A stretch of DNA of 51,045 bases from CAJGDV01 sp036667875 (GCA_036667875.1 JAVWTD010000006.1:1-51045); one strand, 5' to 3'; positions 25,447-33,671 are shown, counted from the first letter of the stretch. Translations and numbers: made by a program. Notes: generated by a model not told the origin, from the letters alone.

Positions 25447-25953
25447 ATGTATTATTTAAATTGTTTTTTATTTTATTCTATATTTGGATATTTACTAGAA
25501 ACAATTCTAGCAGTTTTTTCAAACAATAATTTTCAAAGTGGTATAATGTATGGTCCATGGACACCTATATATGGTATTGGAGTTATTTCAATTTTATTAT
25601 TGTCAAATTACTTTTTTATAAACTTGCATATGAATGTGATAACTGAATCTATAATTATTTTCATTATTTCAACAATTTTCTTAAGTTGTTTAGAAGTTAT
25701 AGGTGGTATAGTTATTGAAAAAATGTTTGATAAAGTGTTTTGGTCTTATTCTGACTTAAAATACAATATAGGAAATTATATTTCTATAGAAATGTCATTA
25801 CTATGGGGTTTAGCAACAATTATTTTTATATATATATTAAACCCCATTTTCAAAAACTTTATAAAGAAAATACCTCATATTGTTTCATTTTTACTTTCAT
25901 TTGCAATTTTATTTGATTTGACTCTTACCATTATTACGAAATTTAAAAAATAA
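25447..25953 (+). CDS. PF06541-type integral membrane protein (putative ABC transporter permease)
   Basis: A 168-residue protein with about five membrane helices. YSIFGYLLETI near the start, GIMYGPWTPIYGIG, LEVIGGIVIEKMF, FWSYSDLKYNIGNYISIE and SLLWGLATI are the landmark sequences of the family annotated as putative ABC transporter permease (CmpB). No ATPase partner is adjacent and the function is unproven. A 6-bp hairpin (25421-25436) abuts the GGTGAT ribosome-binding site and may lower translation. Confidence 0.8.
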   Translation: MYYLNCFLFYSIFGYLLETILAVFSNNNFQSGIMYGPWTPIYGIGVISILLLSNYFFINLHMNVITESIIIFIISTIFLSCLEVIGGIVIEKMFDKVFWSYSDLKYNIGNYISIEMSLLWGLATIIFIYILNPIFKNFIKKIPHIVSFLLSFAILFDLTLTIITKFKK

Positions 25954-25955
25954 TG

Positions 25956-25984
25956 TTTACATTCCTAAATATGTTTGCTATAAT
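25956..25984 (+). promoter_or_regulatory. promoter of the rpsF-ssb-rpsR operon
   Basis: TTTACA (25956-25961), 17-bp spacer and TATAAT (25979-25984) preceded by TGC: a strong extended -10 promoter. Confidence 0.85.
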
Positions 25985-26000
25985 ACAATCGAGTATTAAT

Positions 26001-26040
26001 TTACTCCTTGCCTGAAAAGGCCGAATAGACCACAAGGAGG
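26001..26040 (+). promoter_or_regulatory. S6:S18-type autoregulatory leader of rpsF
   Basis: CTCCTTG (26004-26010) pairs with CAAGGAG (26033-26039), which contains the rpsF Shine-Dalgarno. Inside lie a small hairpin, CCT-GAAA-AGG, and a large 3' bulge beginning CCGAAT. A hairpin with a CCG-containing bulge near the ribosome-binding site is the known target of the S6:S18 complex. Excess S6:S18 would stabilise the fold and block translation of the operon. Confidence 0.75.
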
Positions 26041-26048
26041 TGCAAAAA

Positions 26049-26339
26049 ATGAAAAAATATGAAATTATGTTTATTGTTAAACCAACATTATCAGAAGAAG
26101 AAATTAAAAAAGTTTCTAAAAACTTTGAAAATATTTTAACTTCTAACGGTGCTACAATGACTAACGTTAAAGAAATGGGTCAAAGAGAATTAGCTTATGA
26201 AATTAAGAAATTCAAAAATGGATACTATTTCGTATTTAACTTAGAATGTAGCGATGATAAATCTATTAATGAATTTGATCGTTTAGCTGGAATCAGTAAC
26301 GATATTATTCGTCATTTAATTACAAAACAAGAAAACTAA
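26049..26339 (+). CDS. rpsF: 30S ribosomal protein S6
   Basis: Binds with S18 on the 30S platform. The 96-residue protein MKKYEIMFIVKPTLSEEE has the typical RRM-like fold pattern and GQRELAYEIKKFKNGYYFVF. The frame opens at a GTG at 26040 that belongs to the AAGGAGG sequence; ATG 26049 is the start. First gene of the S6-SSB-S18 operon. Confidence 0.97.
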   Translation: MKKYEIMFIVKPTLSEEEIKKVSKNFENILTSNGATMTNVKEMGQRELAYEIKKFKNGYYFVFNLECSDDKSINEFDRLAGISNDIIRHLITKQEN

Positions 26340-26349
26340 GAGGTGCATT

Positions 26350-26829
26350 ATGAATAGAGTATGTTTAATTGGAAGAATAACTGCAAAACCAGAACTAAGA
26401 AATACCAATAGTAATTTAGCGGTAACAAGATTTACGTTAGCTGTAAATCGTAACTTTAGTAATAGTCAAGGTGAAAGAGAAGCAGACTTTATTACAATAG
26501 TTGCATGGAGAAAACAAGCTGAAAATATTTGTCGTTACCTTGATAAAGGTAGTCAAATTTCAGTTGAAGGAAGAATTCAAACAGGAAGCTTCGATGGACA
26601 AGATGGACAAAAGAGATATACTACAGAAGTTATTGCTGACCAAGTCAACTTTTTAGAAAGTAAAAATGCTGGACAAAGTCGTTCGAATAACAATAATTAT
26701 TCTCAACCATCTCAACCAACATCATACGATTACCAAGATACTGTACCATCAAATAATGTTAGTGTGGAAAATGATCCATTCTCAAATTTTGGTGATAGTG
26801 TAACAATCGATGATAACTTCCTAGATTAA
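26350..26829 (+). CDS. ssb: single-stranded DNA-binding protein
   Basis: Coats single-stranded DNA and recruits repair and replication partners. The OB fold occupies residues 1-107 (MNRVCLIGRITAKPELR, FTLAVNR, ADFITIVAWRKQAENICRYL, GSQISVEGRIQT). An Asn/Ser/Gln-rich linker and an acidic tail follow, 159 residues in all. The tip reads VTIDDNFLD rather than the usual DDDLPF, so the terminal Pro-Phe that binds partners is missing, although a Phe is three residues from the end. AGAGGTG precedes the ATG. Confidence 0.96.
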   Translation: MNRVCLIGRITAKPELRNTNSNLAVTRFTLAVNRNFSNSQGEREADFITIVAWRKQAENICRYLDKGSQISVEGRIQTGSFDGQDGQKRYTTEVIADQVNFLESKNAGQSRSNNNNYSQPSQPTSYDYQDTVPSNNVSVENDPFSNFGDSVTIDDNFLD

Positions 26830-26845
26830 TAAGGAGGAAAAAACA

Positions 26846-27064
26846 ATGGCTGAATTTTATAGAAAAAAGAAAAAAATATGTCAAATGTGTGCTGGTAAAT
26901 CTGTAGATTATAAAGATGCAGAAATAATCAAAAAATATATAAGCGCTGATAAAGGTAAAATATTACCAAGAAGAATTACTGGAGCTTGTTCAAAACACCA
27001 AAGACATATTGCTGGCGAAGTTAAAAAAGCACGTATTATGGCTTTAGTTCCATTCGTTAAATAA
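26846..27064 (+). CDS. rpsR: 30S ribosomal protein S18, zinc-type
   Basis: Partner of S6 on the platform. The 72 residues include C12 and C15 (CQMC) and C48 with H51 (CSKH), a zinc-binding pattern found in the C+ form of S18, and the core ITGACSKHQRHIAGEVKKAR. AAGGAGG precedes the ATG. Last gene of the operon, followed by a strong terminator. Confidence 0.97.
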   Translation: MAEFYRKKKKICQMCAGKSVDYKDAEIIKKYISADKGKILPRRITGACSKHQRHIAGEVKKARIMALVPFVK

Positions 27065-27074
27065 ATAAATGTTA

Positions 27075-27100
27075 AGAATAGATTATCTATTCTTTTTTTT
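27075..27100 (+). terminator. intrinsic terminator after rpsR
   Basis: AGAATAGA pairs with TCTATTCT around three bases, followed by eight T. Confidence 0.9.
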
Positions 27101-27106
27101 ATATAA

Positions 27107-27135
27107 TTGACTTTTTAAAATAATAATGATAATAT
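27107..27135 (+). promoter_or_regulatory. promoter of the coiled-coil gene pair
   Basis: TTGACT (27107-27112), a 17-bp spacer and TAATAT (27130-27135) preceded by TGA. It begins just after the rpsR terminator. Confidence 0.75.
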
Positions 27136-27165
27136 TAAATCATAGTAGAATACTAGGAGGTTATT

Positions 27166-29256
27166 ATGGAAAAAGAGCATTTATTACTATTGCTTAAAGA
27201 ATTAAAGAATCAATTAAGTTTTGATGATTTATCTAAATTTAATGAAGAAGAACGTACACAAGAAATAGATTCTTTATTTTTAGAGTTAGAAAGTTTAGAT
27301 AAAAAATTAGAAAAATTAAGAAGAAAATTAGAAGATGATTCTAATTATATTGACTTAGATACACAAAATACTAATAAACAAAATAGAAAAGAAATTGAAG
27401 TTCTAATAAGTAATGTAAATCTTGAAGAAAAAGCTAATAAAAACTATTTAGAAAAATATCAAAAAGAATTAGAATCTTTTAATTTTGAAATTGCAGAAAA
27501 AAACGATGAAATAGAAAACTTGAAATCGGAAAACTTGAAATTAGGAGAGACCCTACGATCATTAGACGAAAAAGAAATTATAAAGTTAAAGGAAATAAAT
27601 GAAAAACTAAAAATCAACAGAGAACGAGTTACAAAATTAAATTTAGAACTAGAACAAGACAATTTTAATCTTAAAAATGTAAATCAAAAATTAGAACAAT
27701 CAAAAAATAAAATTGATACAATAAAAAATGATATTGATAGTGCTAATAAACTGTTAGAAAAATTCGATGAAAATAATTCAAATGAAGTAATTGTTGATAA
27801 AGACAAAAAGGAAAAAGATAAAACAACATTGAAATACGGAGAAAATTTAAGAAAAGCTATTATTCAAAGAAAAGCGATATTGAAATATAATTTTAGTGAA
27901 GAACTAGATAAAATGATTAAAGGATTAGAAAATGATGAAATTGAACCAATAAAAATTGAACAAGAAATGGTTATATTTAGTAAAAGAATATTTGAAGATT
28001 TTCTAAATAGCGATTTTGAAAATAGACAAAATGAATTAGAAGAAAATTTAAGAGAACAAGAAACATCTGAAAGAGGTATAAAATATTTAAAAGAAAAGTT
28101 ATTAAATAAAGATAATTATTTATATTCTGCTTTTGTTTTAGAAAAAGAAAAAATCGAATCATCAAGATGGGATATTAAATTTAAAAACTGTGAATTAGAT
28201 TTAGAAAAAAATAAAGCACAAATTTTAGAAAACGAAAAAGATATCTTAGATAGAGAAAATAAATTAATGAGTTTAGAAAAAGAAATTTCTAATTATGAAA
28301 ATCAATTAGATGAATTAAATTCTAATTCTAATCCTAATTTAATTGTTTCAGTAGAAGATTGTATTAATGAAAATAAAACTAAAATAAGGTTTATTAATGA
28401 AGATTTAATAAATTTAAATATTGAAGCTAATAATAATTTAAAACAATCACAACATTTGAAGTCCATGAAGGAACGTTATGAAGCAGTAACAGAAAAAAGA
28501 AGAAACAATATTAAAAATAAAAACGGAATTGATAAATTTAGAATGTCAGTAGATGAAGAAGAACTTAGAAAAGAAGTTCAAACATTAAATATGTTAAAAA
28601 CACGTGAACAATTTCTAAAAACTTCTGTTTTAGAGGTATTGGATAAATTTAATAACCATTCTGACAATAAAAACATAGAGGAAAAAATTGAAAAAGATTC
28701 TAAACCTGAACAACTAGAAATAATATCTATAAAAAGACCATTAAAAGAAAGAATAAAAGAAAATATGAAAAAAATAGCAGCTACAGTCATATCTTCTCTT
28801 ATTATAGCTGCAATAGTACTTACTCCTTCAATTGATAAAGAAAAAGAAGAAGAAAATGTTACAAAAATAGTTTATGAACAACTAGACAAAGAAAACTTAG
28901 AAGAAGAAAACTTAGAAGAAGAGATACTAGAAATAAATGTTAATGATAAAATTATTGTAAATAATGATGCACCAATTTACAGTAATCAAATAGATGCTTC
29001 AACTAAAGAAAATCCATTAACACCTTATAATGATAAAGAACAAGAAAAGAATGTTATAGGAATAACATTAACTATGCCTGATGGAACATACAAATTTGCC
29101 CAAACAGAAAGTCAAATAAACTTTTTAAAGGAAAAAGGCGGAATAATATCTGCATACTTAACAGGTAATAATGATACGCCAGAAGGATACTGGAATTCAA
29201 AAGACGTAGTTAAAATTAATCAAAATGAAAAAGAAGATGGAGGTTTGAGTAGATGA
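27166..29256 (+). CDS. membrane-anchored coiled-coil protein, unknown function
   Basis: A 696-residue protein. Residues 1-530 are almost wholly charged heptad-like sequence (rich in Glu, Lys, Leu, Asn) consistent with long coiled coils, broken near 200-260 and 390-410. One hydrophobic helix follows at about 535-555 (KKIAATVISSLIIAAIVLTP), flanked by basic residues on the N side. The coiled coil should therefore be cytoplasmic and the last 140 residues outside. These contain an acidic stretch with ENLEEE repeats and a domain with INVNDKIIV and TMPDGTYKFAQTE. The topology is opposite in order to EzrA, where the anchor is N-terminal. I do not recognise the family. CTAGGAGG precedes the ATG; the gene has its own promoter. 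Confidence 0.85.
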   Translation: MEKEHLLLLLKELKNQLSFDDLSKFNEEERTQEIDSLFLELESLDKKLEKLRRKLEDDSNYIDLDTQNTNKQNRKEIEVLISNVNLEEKANKNYLEKYQKELESFNFEIAEKNDEIENLKSENLKLGETLRSLDEKEIIKLKEINEKLKINRERVTKLNLELEQDNFNLKNVNQKLEQSKNKIDTIKNDIDSANKLLEKFDENNSNEVIVDKDKKEKDKTTLKYGENLRKAIIQRKAILKYNFSEELDKMIKGLENDEIEPIKIEQEMVIFSKRIFEDFLNSDFENRQNELEENLREQETSERGIKYLKEKLLNKDNYLYSAFVLEKEKIESSRWDIKFKNCELDLEKNKAQILENEKDILDRENKLMSLEKEISNYENQLDELNSNSNPNLIVSVEDCINENKTKIRFINEDLINLNIEANNNLKQSQHLKSMKERYEAVTEKRRNNIKNKNGIDKFRMSVDEEELRKEVQTLNMLKTREQFLKTSVLEVLDKFNNHSDNKNIEEKIEKDSKPEQLEIISIKRPLKERIKENMKKIAATVISSLIIAAIVLTPSIDKEKEEENVTKIVYEQLDKENLEEENLEEEILEINVNDKIIVNNDAPIYSNQIDASTKENPLTPYNDKEQEKNVIGITLTMPDGTYKFAQTESQINFLKEKGGIISAYLTGNNDTPEGYWNSKDVVKINQNEKEDGGLSR

Positions 29257-29516
29257 ATTTTTTACAAAAACTAGATATAATTAATCTTTCAGATGGTAAT
29301 TCATATACTGTAGCAGAAATGACAAACGAAAAAAACATCGATTATTTGATGCTTGTTCAGAATGATGAAAATGGAAATTTAACTGAAAAGTATAAATTTG
29401 CAAAAATTATAGTAATGCCAACAAGAAAATACGGTATTGAAACAATAGAAAATAAAGAAGAGAAAAATAAACTAGCACAAACATTTCTTCCATTATTTAA
29501 AGAAGATTATCAATAA
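29253..29516 (+). CDS. 87-residue protein coupled to the coiled-coil gene, unknown function
   Basis: Starts four bases before the end of the coiled-coil gene (ATGA), with GGAGGTTTGAG ahead, so translation is likely coupled. The sequence alternates short beta-like segments (IINLSDGNSYTVAEM, IDYLMLVQNDENG) and ends in a charged helix. It has no signal peptide or membrane segment and should be cytoplasmic. The start pattern resembles small DUF1292-like proteins, but I cannot assign it. A strong terminator begins at its stop codon. Confidence 0.75.
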   Translation: MNFLQKLDIINLSDGNSYTVAEMTNEKNIDYLMLVQNDENGNLTEKYKFAKIIVMPTRKYGIETIENKEEKNKLAQTFLPLFKEDYQ

Positions 29517-29556
29517 AAAGATATATCCTATATTTTAGGATATATCTTTTATTCTT
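29516..29556. terminator. bidirectional terminator between the 87-residue gene and gpsA
   Basis: A perfect 15-bp stem: AAAAGATATATCCTA with TAGGATATATCTTTT, loop TATTT. A and T tracts flank it so both strands can terminate. Confidence 0.92.
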
Positions 29557-30526
29557 TTTTAATTAAAAATCTTTTAATTTCTTCAGGATTTTCCTGATTA
29601 AAAACTATATCATAAATTAAATCTATGATAGGTATATCAACTTTTTTATTTTTTATAAGTTTATGGATTGATTTTAATGTATATAAACCTTCAATAGTAG
29701 TTTCTTTTACAAATTTATCAATTTCCGCTTGTGATTTTTTTTCTCCTATAAGATGTCCGTATCTAAAGTTTCTGCTTTTAGTACTTGTACAAGTTAAAAG
29801 TAAATCACCGAACCCAGCAAAAGATAATATTGTTTTTCCATCTCCACCTAAGGCTTTAATTAAAACCTTTATATCATGAAGAGATTCAGTTATAAACATT
29901 GCTTGTGTTGATTCTGGCAAACCCATTCCATCTAAAATTCCTGAAGCAATTGCAATAACATTTTTTATAGAACCACAAATTTCGGTACCAATAATATCAT
30001 CTGTTTCTCTTAATTTTAAAGTTTTATTTTGTAAACCTTTTTTTACAAGTTTTATTGTCTTTTTACACTTACTTGCAATAGTCAAACCAATTGGAACATA
30101 TTTTGCTATATCAACTGCAAAAGAAGGTCCTGATATAACAGCCACTTTCTTGTTTTTAATATATTTTCGTACAACATCATCTACAAATAAACATGTATCC
30201 TGTTCAATACCTTTACTTGCAATGCAAATATGCTGTTCTTTCGTTATAAAATTTTTAAGTTTTACTGCCACTTCATCAACAAAACCTGCTGGAATAGCAA
30301 TTACAATGAGATCACTTCCCATCATGCTTTGTTCAAGATTACTAGTTATTTTTATATTTTCTGGAATTTTAACTCCAGGGAGTACTCTTTTATTTTCTCT
30401 TGTTTTTAATAATTCTTTTACTGTGTCATCAAATCTTTCCCATATTGTTATATCACATTTATTTTCGTTAAACATTAAAGATAATGCAATACCATACGCT
30501 CCAGACCCTAAAATGGTTACTTTCAT
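29549..30526 (-). CDS. gpsA: glycerol-3-phosphate dehydrogenase [NAD(P)+]
   Basis: Makes sn-glycerol 3-phosphate from dihydroxyacetone phosphate for phospholipid synthesis. The 325-residue protein has the dinucleotide motif GSGAYGIAL at 7-15, AIPAGF, the conserved SGPSFAVDIA, the catalytic-lysine region GSIKNVIAIASGILDGMG and the C-terminal GLGDLLLTC-type sequence (GFGDLLLTCTS). GAGGAT precedes the ATG. It is the second gene on the reverse strand in this window. Confidence 0.97.
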   Translation of the reverse strand: MKVTILGSGAYGIALSLMFNENKCDITIWERFDDTVKELLKTRENKRVLPGVKIPENIKITSNLEQSMMGSDLIVIAIPAGFVDEVAVKLKNFITKEQHICIASKGIEQDTCLFVDDVVRKYIKNKKVAVISGPSFAVDIAKYVPIGLTIASKCKKTIKLVKKGLQNKTLKLRETDDIIGTEICGSIKNVIAIASGILDGMGLPESTQAMFITESLHDIKVLIKALGGDGKTILSFAGFGDLLLTCTSTKSRNFRYGHLIGEKKSQAEIDKFVKETTIEGLYTLKSIHKLIKNKKVDIPIIDLIYDIVFNQENPEEIKRFLIKKE

Positions 30527-30550
30527 ATAATCCTCTTTTCTAAATATTAC

Positions 30551-30579
30551 ATTATAATTTTACCACAAAAGAAATGAAA
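30551..30579 (-). promoter_or_regulatory. candidate promoter of gpsA
   Basis: On the reverse strand TTTCAT and TATAAT are separated by 17 bases, placed about 25 bases before the gpsA start. Confidence 0.55.
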
Positions 30580-30666
30580 ATAAAATATGCATATCTTCTT
30601 AAACTACGAACTCCCACAATTAATCAAATAAATTTTCGTTTTTTTTATTTAATTTTTAAAAAACTA

Positions 30667-30695
30667 TTGCATTTTAAAATGTTTTCTAGTATAAT
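30667..30695 (+). promoter_or_regulatory. promoter of the S10-spc-alpha superoperon
   Basis: TTGCAT (30667-30672), a 17-bp spacer and TATAAT (30690-30695). Transcription should start near 30702, about 127 bases before rpsJ. The 300-base gap 30527-30828 otherwise holds the gpsA promoter and this leader. Confidence 0.85.
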
Positions 30696-30701
30696 TTTGT
30701 T

Positions 30702-30828
30702 TGTGTGGCATGCGTAGATGTGTAAGGTTGCCGAAACGCCAGGTTAAGTTGTACAAGAAACTAAATCTAAATTCGGGTTTTTACATGGAGCAAGTTTATA
30801 CTGGATATAAACGAAAGGAGGATATAAT
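30702..30828 (+). promoter_or_regulatory. long structured leader of rpsJ, candidate ribosomal-protein leader
   Basis: An untranslated leader of about 127 bases, more GC-rich than the surrounding intergenic DNA, with a segment around 30725-30750 containing GGTTGCCGAAACGCC. A 7-bp hairpin, GTTTATA (30794-30800) with TATAAAC (30806-30812), ends just before the AAAGGAGG ribosome-binding site. Autoregulation by a protein of this operon is plausible but not shown. Confidence 0.55.
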
Positions 30829-31137
30829 ATGTCTAAAACAAAAGTTCGCATCAAATTAAAAGCATTTGAACATAAAAGTTTAGATAATGCATGTGCAAAA
30901 ATTGTTGAAACAGTTAAAAGAACAGGTGGAGAAGTAAGCGGTCCTGTACCATTACCAACTGAAATTGAAAAAATTACTATTCTAAGAGCTGTTCATAAAT
31001 ACAAAGATTCACGTGAACAATTTGAAAAAAGAACACATAAAAGACTTATTGATATCACAAACCCAAGTAAGGAAACAATAGATGCTTTAACTCATCTAGA
31101 AATTCCAAGTGGTGTGGATATTCAAATCAAATACTAA
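30829..31137 (+). CDS. rpsJ: 30S ribosomal protein S10
   Basis: 30S head protein and, with NusB, part of antitermination complexes. The 102 residues MSKTKVRIKLKAFEHK, GPVPLPT, and REQFEKRTHKRLIDI are standard. First gene of the ribosomal superoperon. AAAGGAGG precedes the ATG. Confidence 0.98.
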   Translation: MSKTKVRIKLKAFEHKSLDNACAKIVETVKRTGGEVSGPVPLPTEIEKITILRAVHKYKDSREQFEKRTHKRLIDITNPSKETIDALTHLEIPSGVDIQIKY

Positions 31138-31152
31138 TTAGGAGGAAATAAT

Positions 31153-31884
31153 ATGGTAAAAGGAATCTTAGGTCGTAAAATTGGAATGACTCAAGTTTTT
31201 ACTAAATCTGGAAAATTAGTTCCTGTTACTGTTGTTGAAGTTGGTACTAACGTTGTAACACAAGTTAAGACAATTGAAAATGATGGTTATGAAGCTATTC
31301 AATTAGGATTTAGTGACAAAAAAGAAAAAGCAGCTACTAAAGCTTCTATTGGACATACTAATAAAGCTAATACTGCACCTAAGCGCTTCTTTAAAGAAAT
31401 CAGAGGAGTAGACGTTTCTAGTTATTTACTAGGACAAGAAATACAAGCTGATATTTTCGAAGCCGGAGAAATGATTGATGTTACAGGAATTACTAAAGGT
31501 AAAGGATTCCAAGGTGTAATCAAACGTCATGGACAAAGTCGTGGACCTATGGGTCACGGATCACATTATCATAGACGCCCAGGTTCAATGGGAACTATGA
31601 GACCAATGCGTGTTTTTAAAGGGAAAAAGTTACCAGGTCATATGGGTACTTTAACTGTTACAATTCAAAACTTAGAAGTTGTAGCTACTGATTTAGAAAA
31701 TGGAATTATCTTAATAAAAGGTAATGTACCAGGACCTAAAAAATCATTAGTTATGATTAGAACAGCAGTAAAAAATTGTGGAAAAGTAAATGCAGTAGAA
31801 GAATTAATTTCTTATGAAACTGTTGTAGCTCCTATAGAAACACCAAAAGTTGAAACTACTGAAACAGTAGTAGAAAACAATTAA
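31153..31884 (+). CDS. rplC: 50S ribosomal protein L3 with C-terminal extension
   Basis: Early 23S rRNA binder near the peptidyl transferase centre. The core MVKGILGRKIGMTQVF, the GHGSHYHRRPGSMG loop and KGKKLPGHMG are standard. At 243 residues it is about 30 longer than the Bacillus protein; the extra C-terminal tail is rich in Val, Glu, Thr and Pro (VETTETVVENN) and looks disordered. AGGAGG precedes the ATG. Confidence 0.97.
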   Translation: MVKGILGRKIGMTQVFTKSGKLVPVTVVEVGTNVVTQVKTIENDGYEAIQLGFSDKKEKAATKASIGHTNKANTAPKRFFKEIRGVDVSSYLLGQEIQADIFEAGEMIDVTGITKGKGFQGVIKRHGQSRGPMGHGSHYHRRPGSMGTMRPMRVFKGKKLPGHMGTLTVTIQNLEVVATDLENGIILIKGNVPGPKKSLVMIRTAVKNCGKVNAVEELISYETVVAPIETPKVETTETVVENN

Positions 31885-31898
31885 GGAGGATAACTTAA

Positions 31899-32522
31899 AT
31901 GAATAAATTATCTGTATTAAATTTAAAAGGTGAAAAAGTAGGAAATATTACTTTAAACGATACAGTTTGGGGAATTGAACCAAACGATGCTGTTTTATAT
32001 GATGCATTAACATTAGCACGCAATAATGTAAGACAAGGAACTTCAGACACTAAAACTCGTAGTGAAGTTAGTGGAGGGGGAAGAAAACCTTGGAAGCAAA
32101 AAGGAACTGGACGTGCACGTCAAGGAAGTACAAGATCACCACAATGGATTAAAGGTGGAATTGTATTTGGACCACATCCAAGAAGTTTTGCTAAAAAAAT
32201 GAATAGAAAAGAAAGAAGACTTGCTCTTAAATCTGCTCTATCATATAAAGTTATTGAAAGTGAAATGATTGTAATTGATAATTTCAATCTTGAAACTTCA
32301 AAAACAAAAGAAGCATTAAATGTTTTGAAAAACTTAAATGCTACTAAAAAAATATTAATAGTTGTAGAAGAATTAACTGATGAAGTTATTTTAGCTACAA
32401 GAAATATAAAAGAAGTTGTATTATTAGAAGCAAACGAAATCAATACTTATGATATAGTTGCAGCAGATAATATGATTATTACTGAAAAAGCTGTTAAAGC
32501 TATTGAGGAGGTGCTTGTTTAA
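31899..32522 (+). CDS. rplD: 50S ribosomal protein L4
   Basis: Binds 23S domain I and lines the exit tunnel. Its internal loop is visible in SGGGRKPWKQKGTGRARQGS, followed by GPHPRSF. 207 residues. AAGGAGG precedes the ATG, and the stop overlaps the rplW start (TAATG). Confidence 0.98.
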   Translation: MNKLSVLNLKGEKVGNITLNDTVWGIEPNDAVLYDALTLARNNVRQGTSDTKTRSEVSGGGRKPWKQKGTGRARQGSTRSPQWIKGGIVFGPHPRSFAKKMNRKERRLALKSALSYKVIESEMIVIDNFNLETSKTKEALNVLKNLNATKKILIVVEELTDEVILATRNIKEVVLLEANEINTYDIVAADNMIITEKAVKAIEEVLV

Positions 32523-32800
32523 TGGATAATTTTAGAGATGTTATAAAAGCACCAATCATTACTGAGAAAACTGCTGATTTAAAAGAAAAAAATAATACAG
32601 TAACTCTTAGTGTTGATGTGAAAGCTAACAAAACTCAAATCAAACAAGCTGTAGAAGCTATTTTCGATGTTAAAGTTGAAAATGTAAACACAATAAACGT
32701 AAAACCTAAGAAAAAAAGAGTTGGACGTTACGTTGGAAAAACAAAAAAAATAAAAAAAGCAATAGTTAAATTACAAGAAGGAAGTTCAATTGAACTATAA
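32522..32800 (+). CDS. rplW: 50S ribosomal protein L23
   Basis: Sits at the exit tunnel and docks trigger factor and SRP. The 92-residue protein has IKAPIITEKTADL and VKPKKKRVGRYVGKTKKIKKA. Coupled to rplD through TAATG; GGAGGTG lies within the end of rplD. Confidence 0.97.
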   Translation: MDNFRDVIKAPIITEKTADLKEKNNTVTLSVDVKANKTQIKQAVEAIFDVKVENVNTINVKPKKKRVGRYVGKTKKIKKAIVKLQEGSSIEL

Positions 32801-32821
32801 CAATTGTTAGGAGGATAAATC

Positions 32822-33652
32822 ATGGCAATAAAAATATATAAGCCAATGACTAATGGTCAACGTGGGATGTCTACTTTAGTTAATTCTGAAATTACTAAAA
32901 GTACTCCTGAAAAATCATTAGTTGTATCAATAAAAAAGAATGGTGGACGTAATAATCAAGGTAGAATTACTGTTAGACACCGTGGTGGTGGAGAAAAAAG
33001 AAAATATCGTATTATTGATTTCAAAAGAATCAGAGATGGTATTCCTGCTACAGTAACTGCTATTGAATATGATCCAAATAGAACTGCTAACATTGCTTTA
33101 ATTAATTATGTAGATGGTGTAAAAAATTACATTATCGCTCCAAAAGGTTTAAAAGTTGGAGATAAAATTGAAAGTGGAGAAAGCGCAGATATCAAAGTTG
33201 GTAACTGTCTACCATTAGCAAATATTCCTGAAGGTACAACAGTTCATAATATTGAATTAAAAGCTGGAAAAGGAGCTCAAATGGCTCGTTCAGCTGGATC
33301 TAGTGTTCAAATACTAGGACGTGAAGGAAGACATACTTTACTTCGTTTAGCAAGTGGAGAAGTAAGAAAAGTATTAAGTACTTGTAGAGCGACTATCGGA
33401 GAAGTAGGAAATGCTGATCACGAATTAGTTAAACTTGGAAAAGCTGGTCGTAAAAGACATATGGGTATTAGACCTACAGTTCGTGGTTCTGTTATGAACC
33501 CTAATGATCACCCACACGGTGGTGGTGAAGGTCGTGCTCCAATAGGACGCAAAGGACCTGTTACTCCATGGGGTAAACCTGCACTTGGTGCTAAAACTCG
33601 TAAAAAAAGTAATGCTTCAGACAAGTTAATTGTCCGTCGTCGTAAAAAATAG
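32822..33652 (+). CDS. rplB: 50S ribosomal protein L2
   Basis: Required for subunit association and peptidyl transfer. The 276 residues include the RNA-binding GGRNNQGRITVRHRGGGEKR and the C-terminal NPNDHPHGGGEGRAPIG with the conserved histidine. Length is typical. AGGAGG precedes the ATG. Confidence 0.98.
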   Translation: MAIKIYKPMTNGQRGMSTLVNSEITKSTPEKSLVVSIKKNGGRNNQGRITVRHRGGGEKRKYRIIDFKRIRDGIPATVTAIEYDPNRTANIALINYVDGVKNYIIAPKGLKVGDKIESGESADIKVGNCLPLANIPEGTTVHNIELKAGKGAQMARSAGSSVQILGREGRHTLLRLASGEVRKVLSTCRATIGEVGNADHELVKLGKAGRKRHMGIRPTVRGSVMNPNDHPHGGGEGRAPIGRKGPVTPWGKPALGAKTRKKSNASDKLIVRRRKK

Positions 33653-33671
33653 TTGAAAGGATGATATTCAA

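Noticed and set aside
27166..29256. SMC, Rad50 or other coiled-coil ATPase
   Set aside because: There is no Walker A or ABC signature at either end of the protein.
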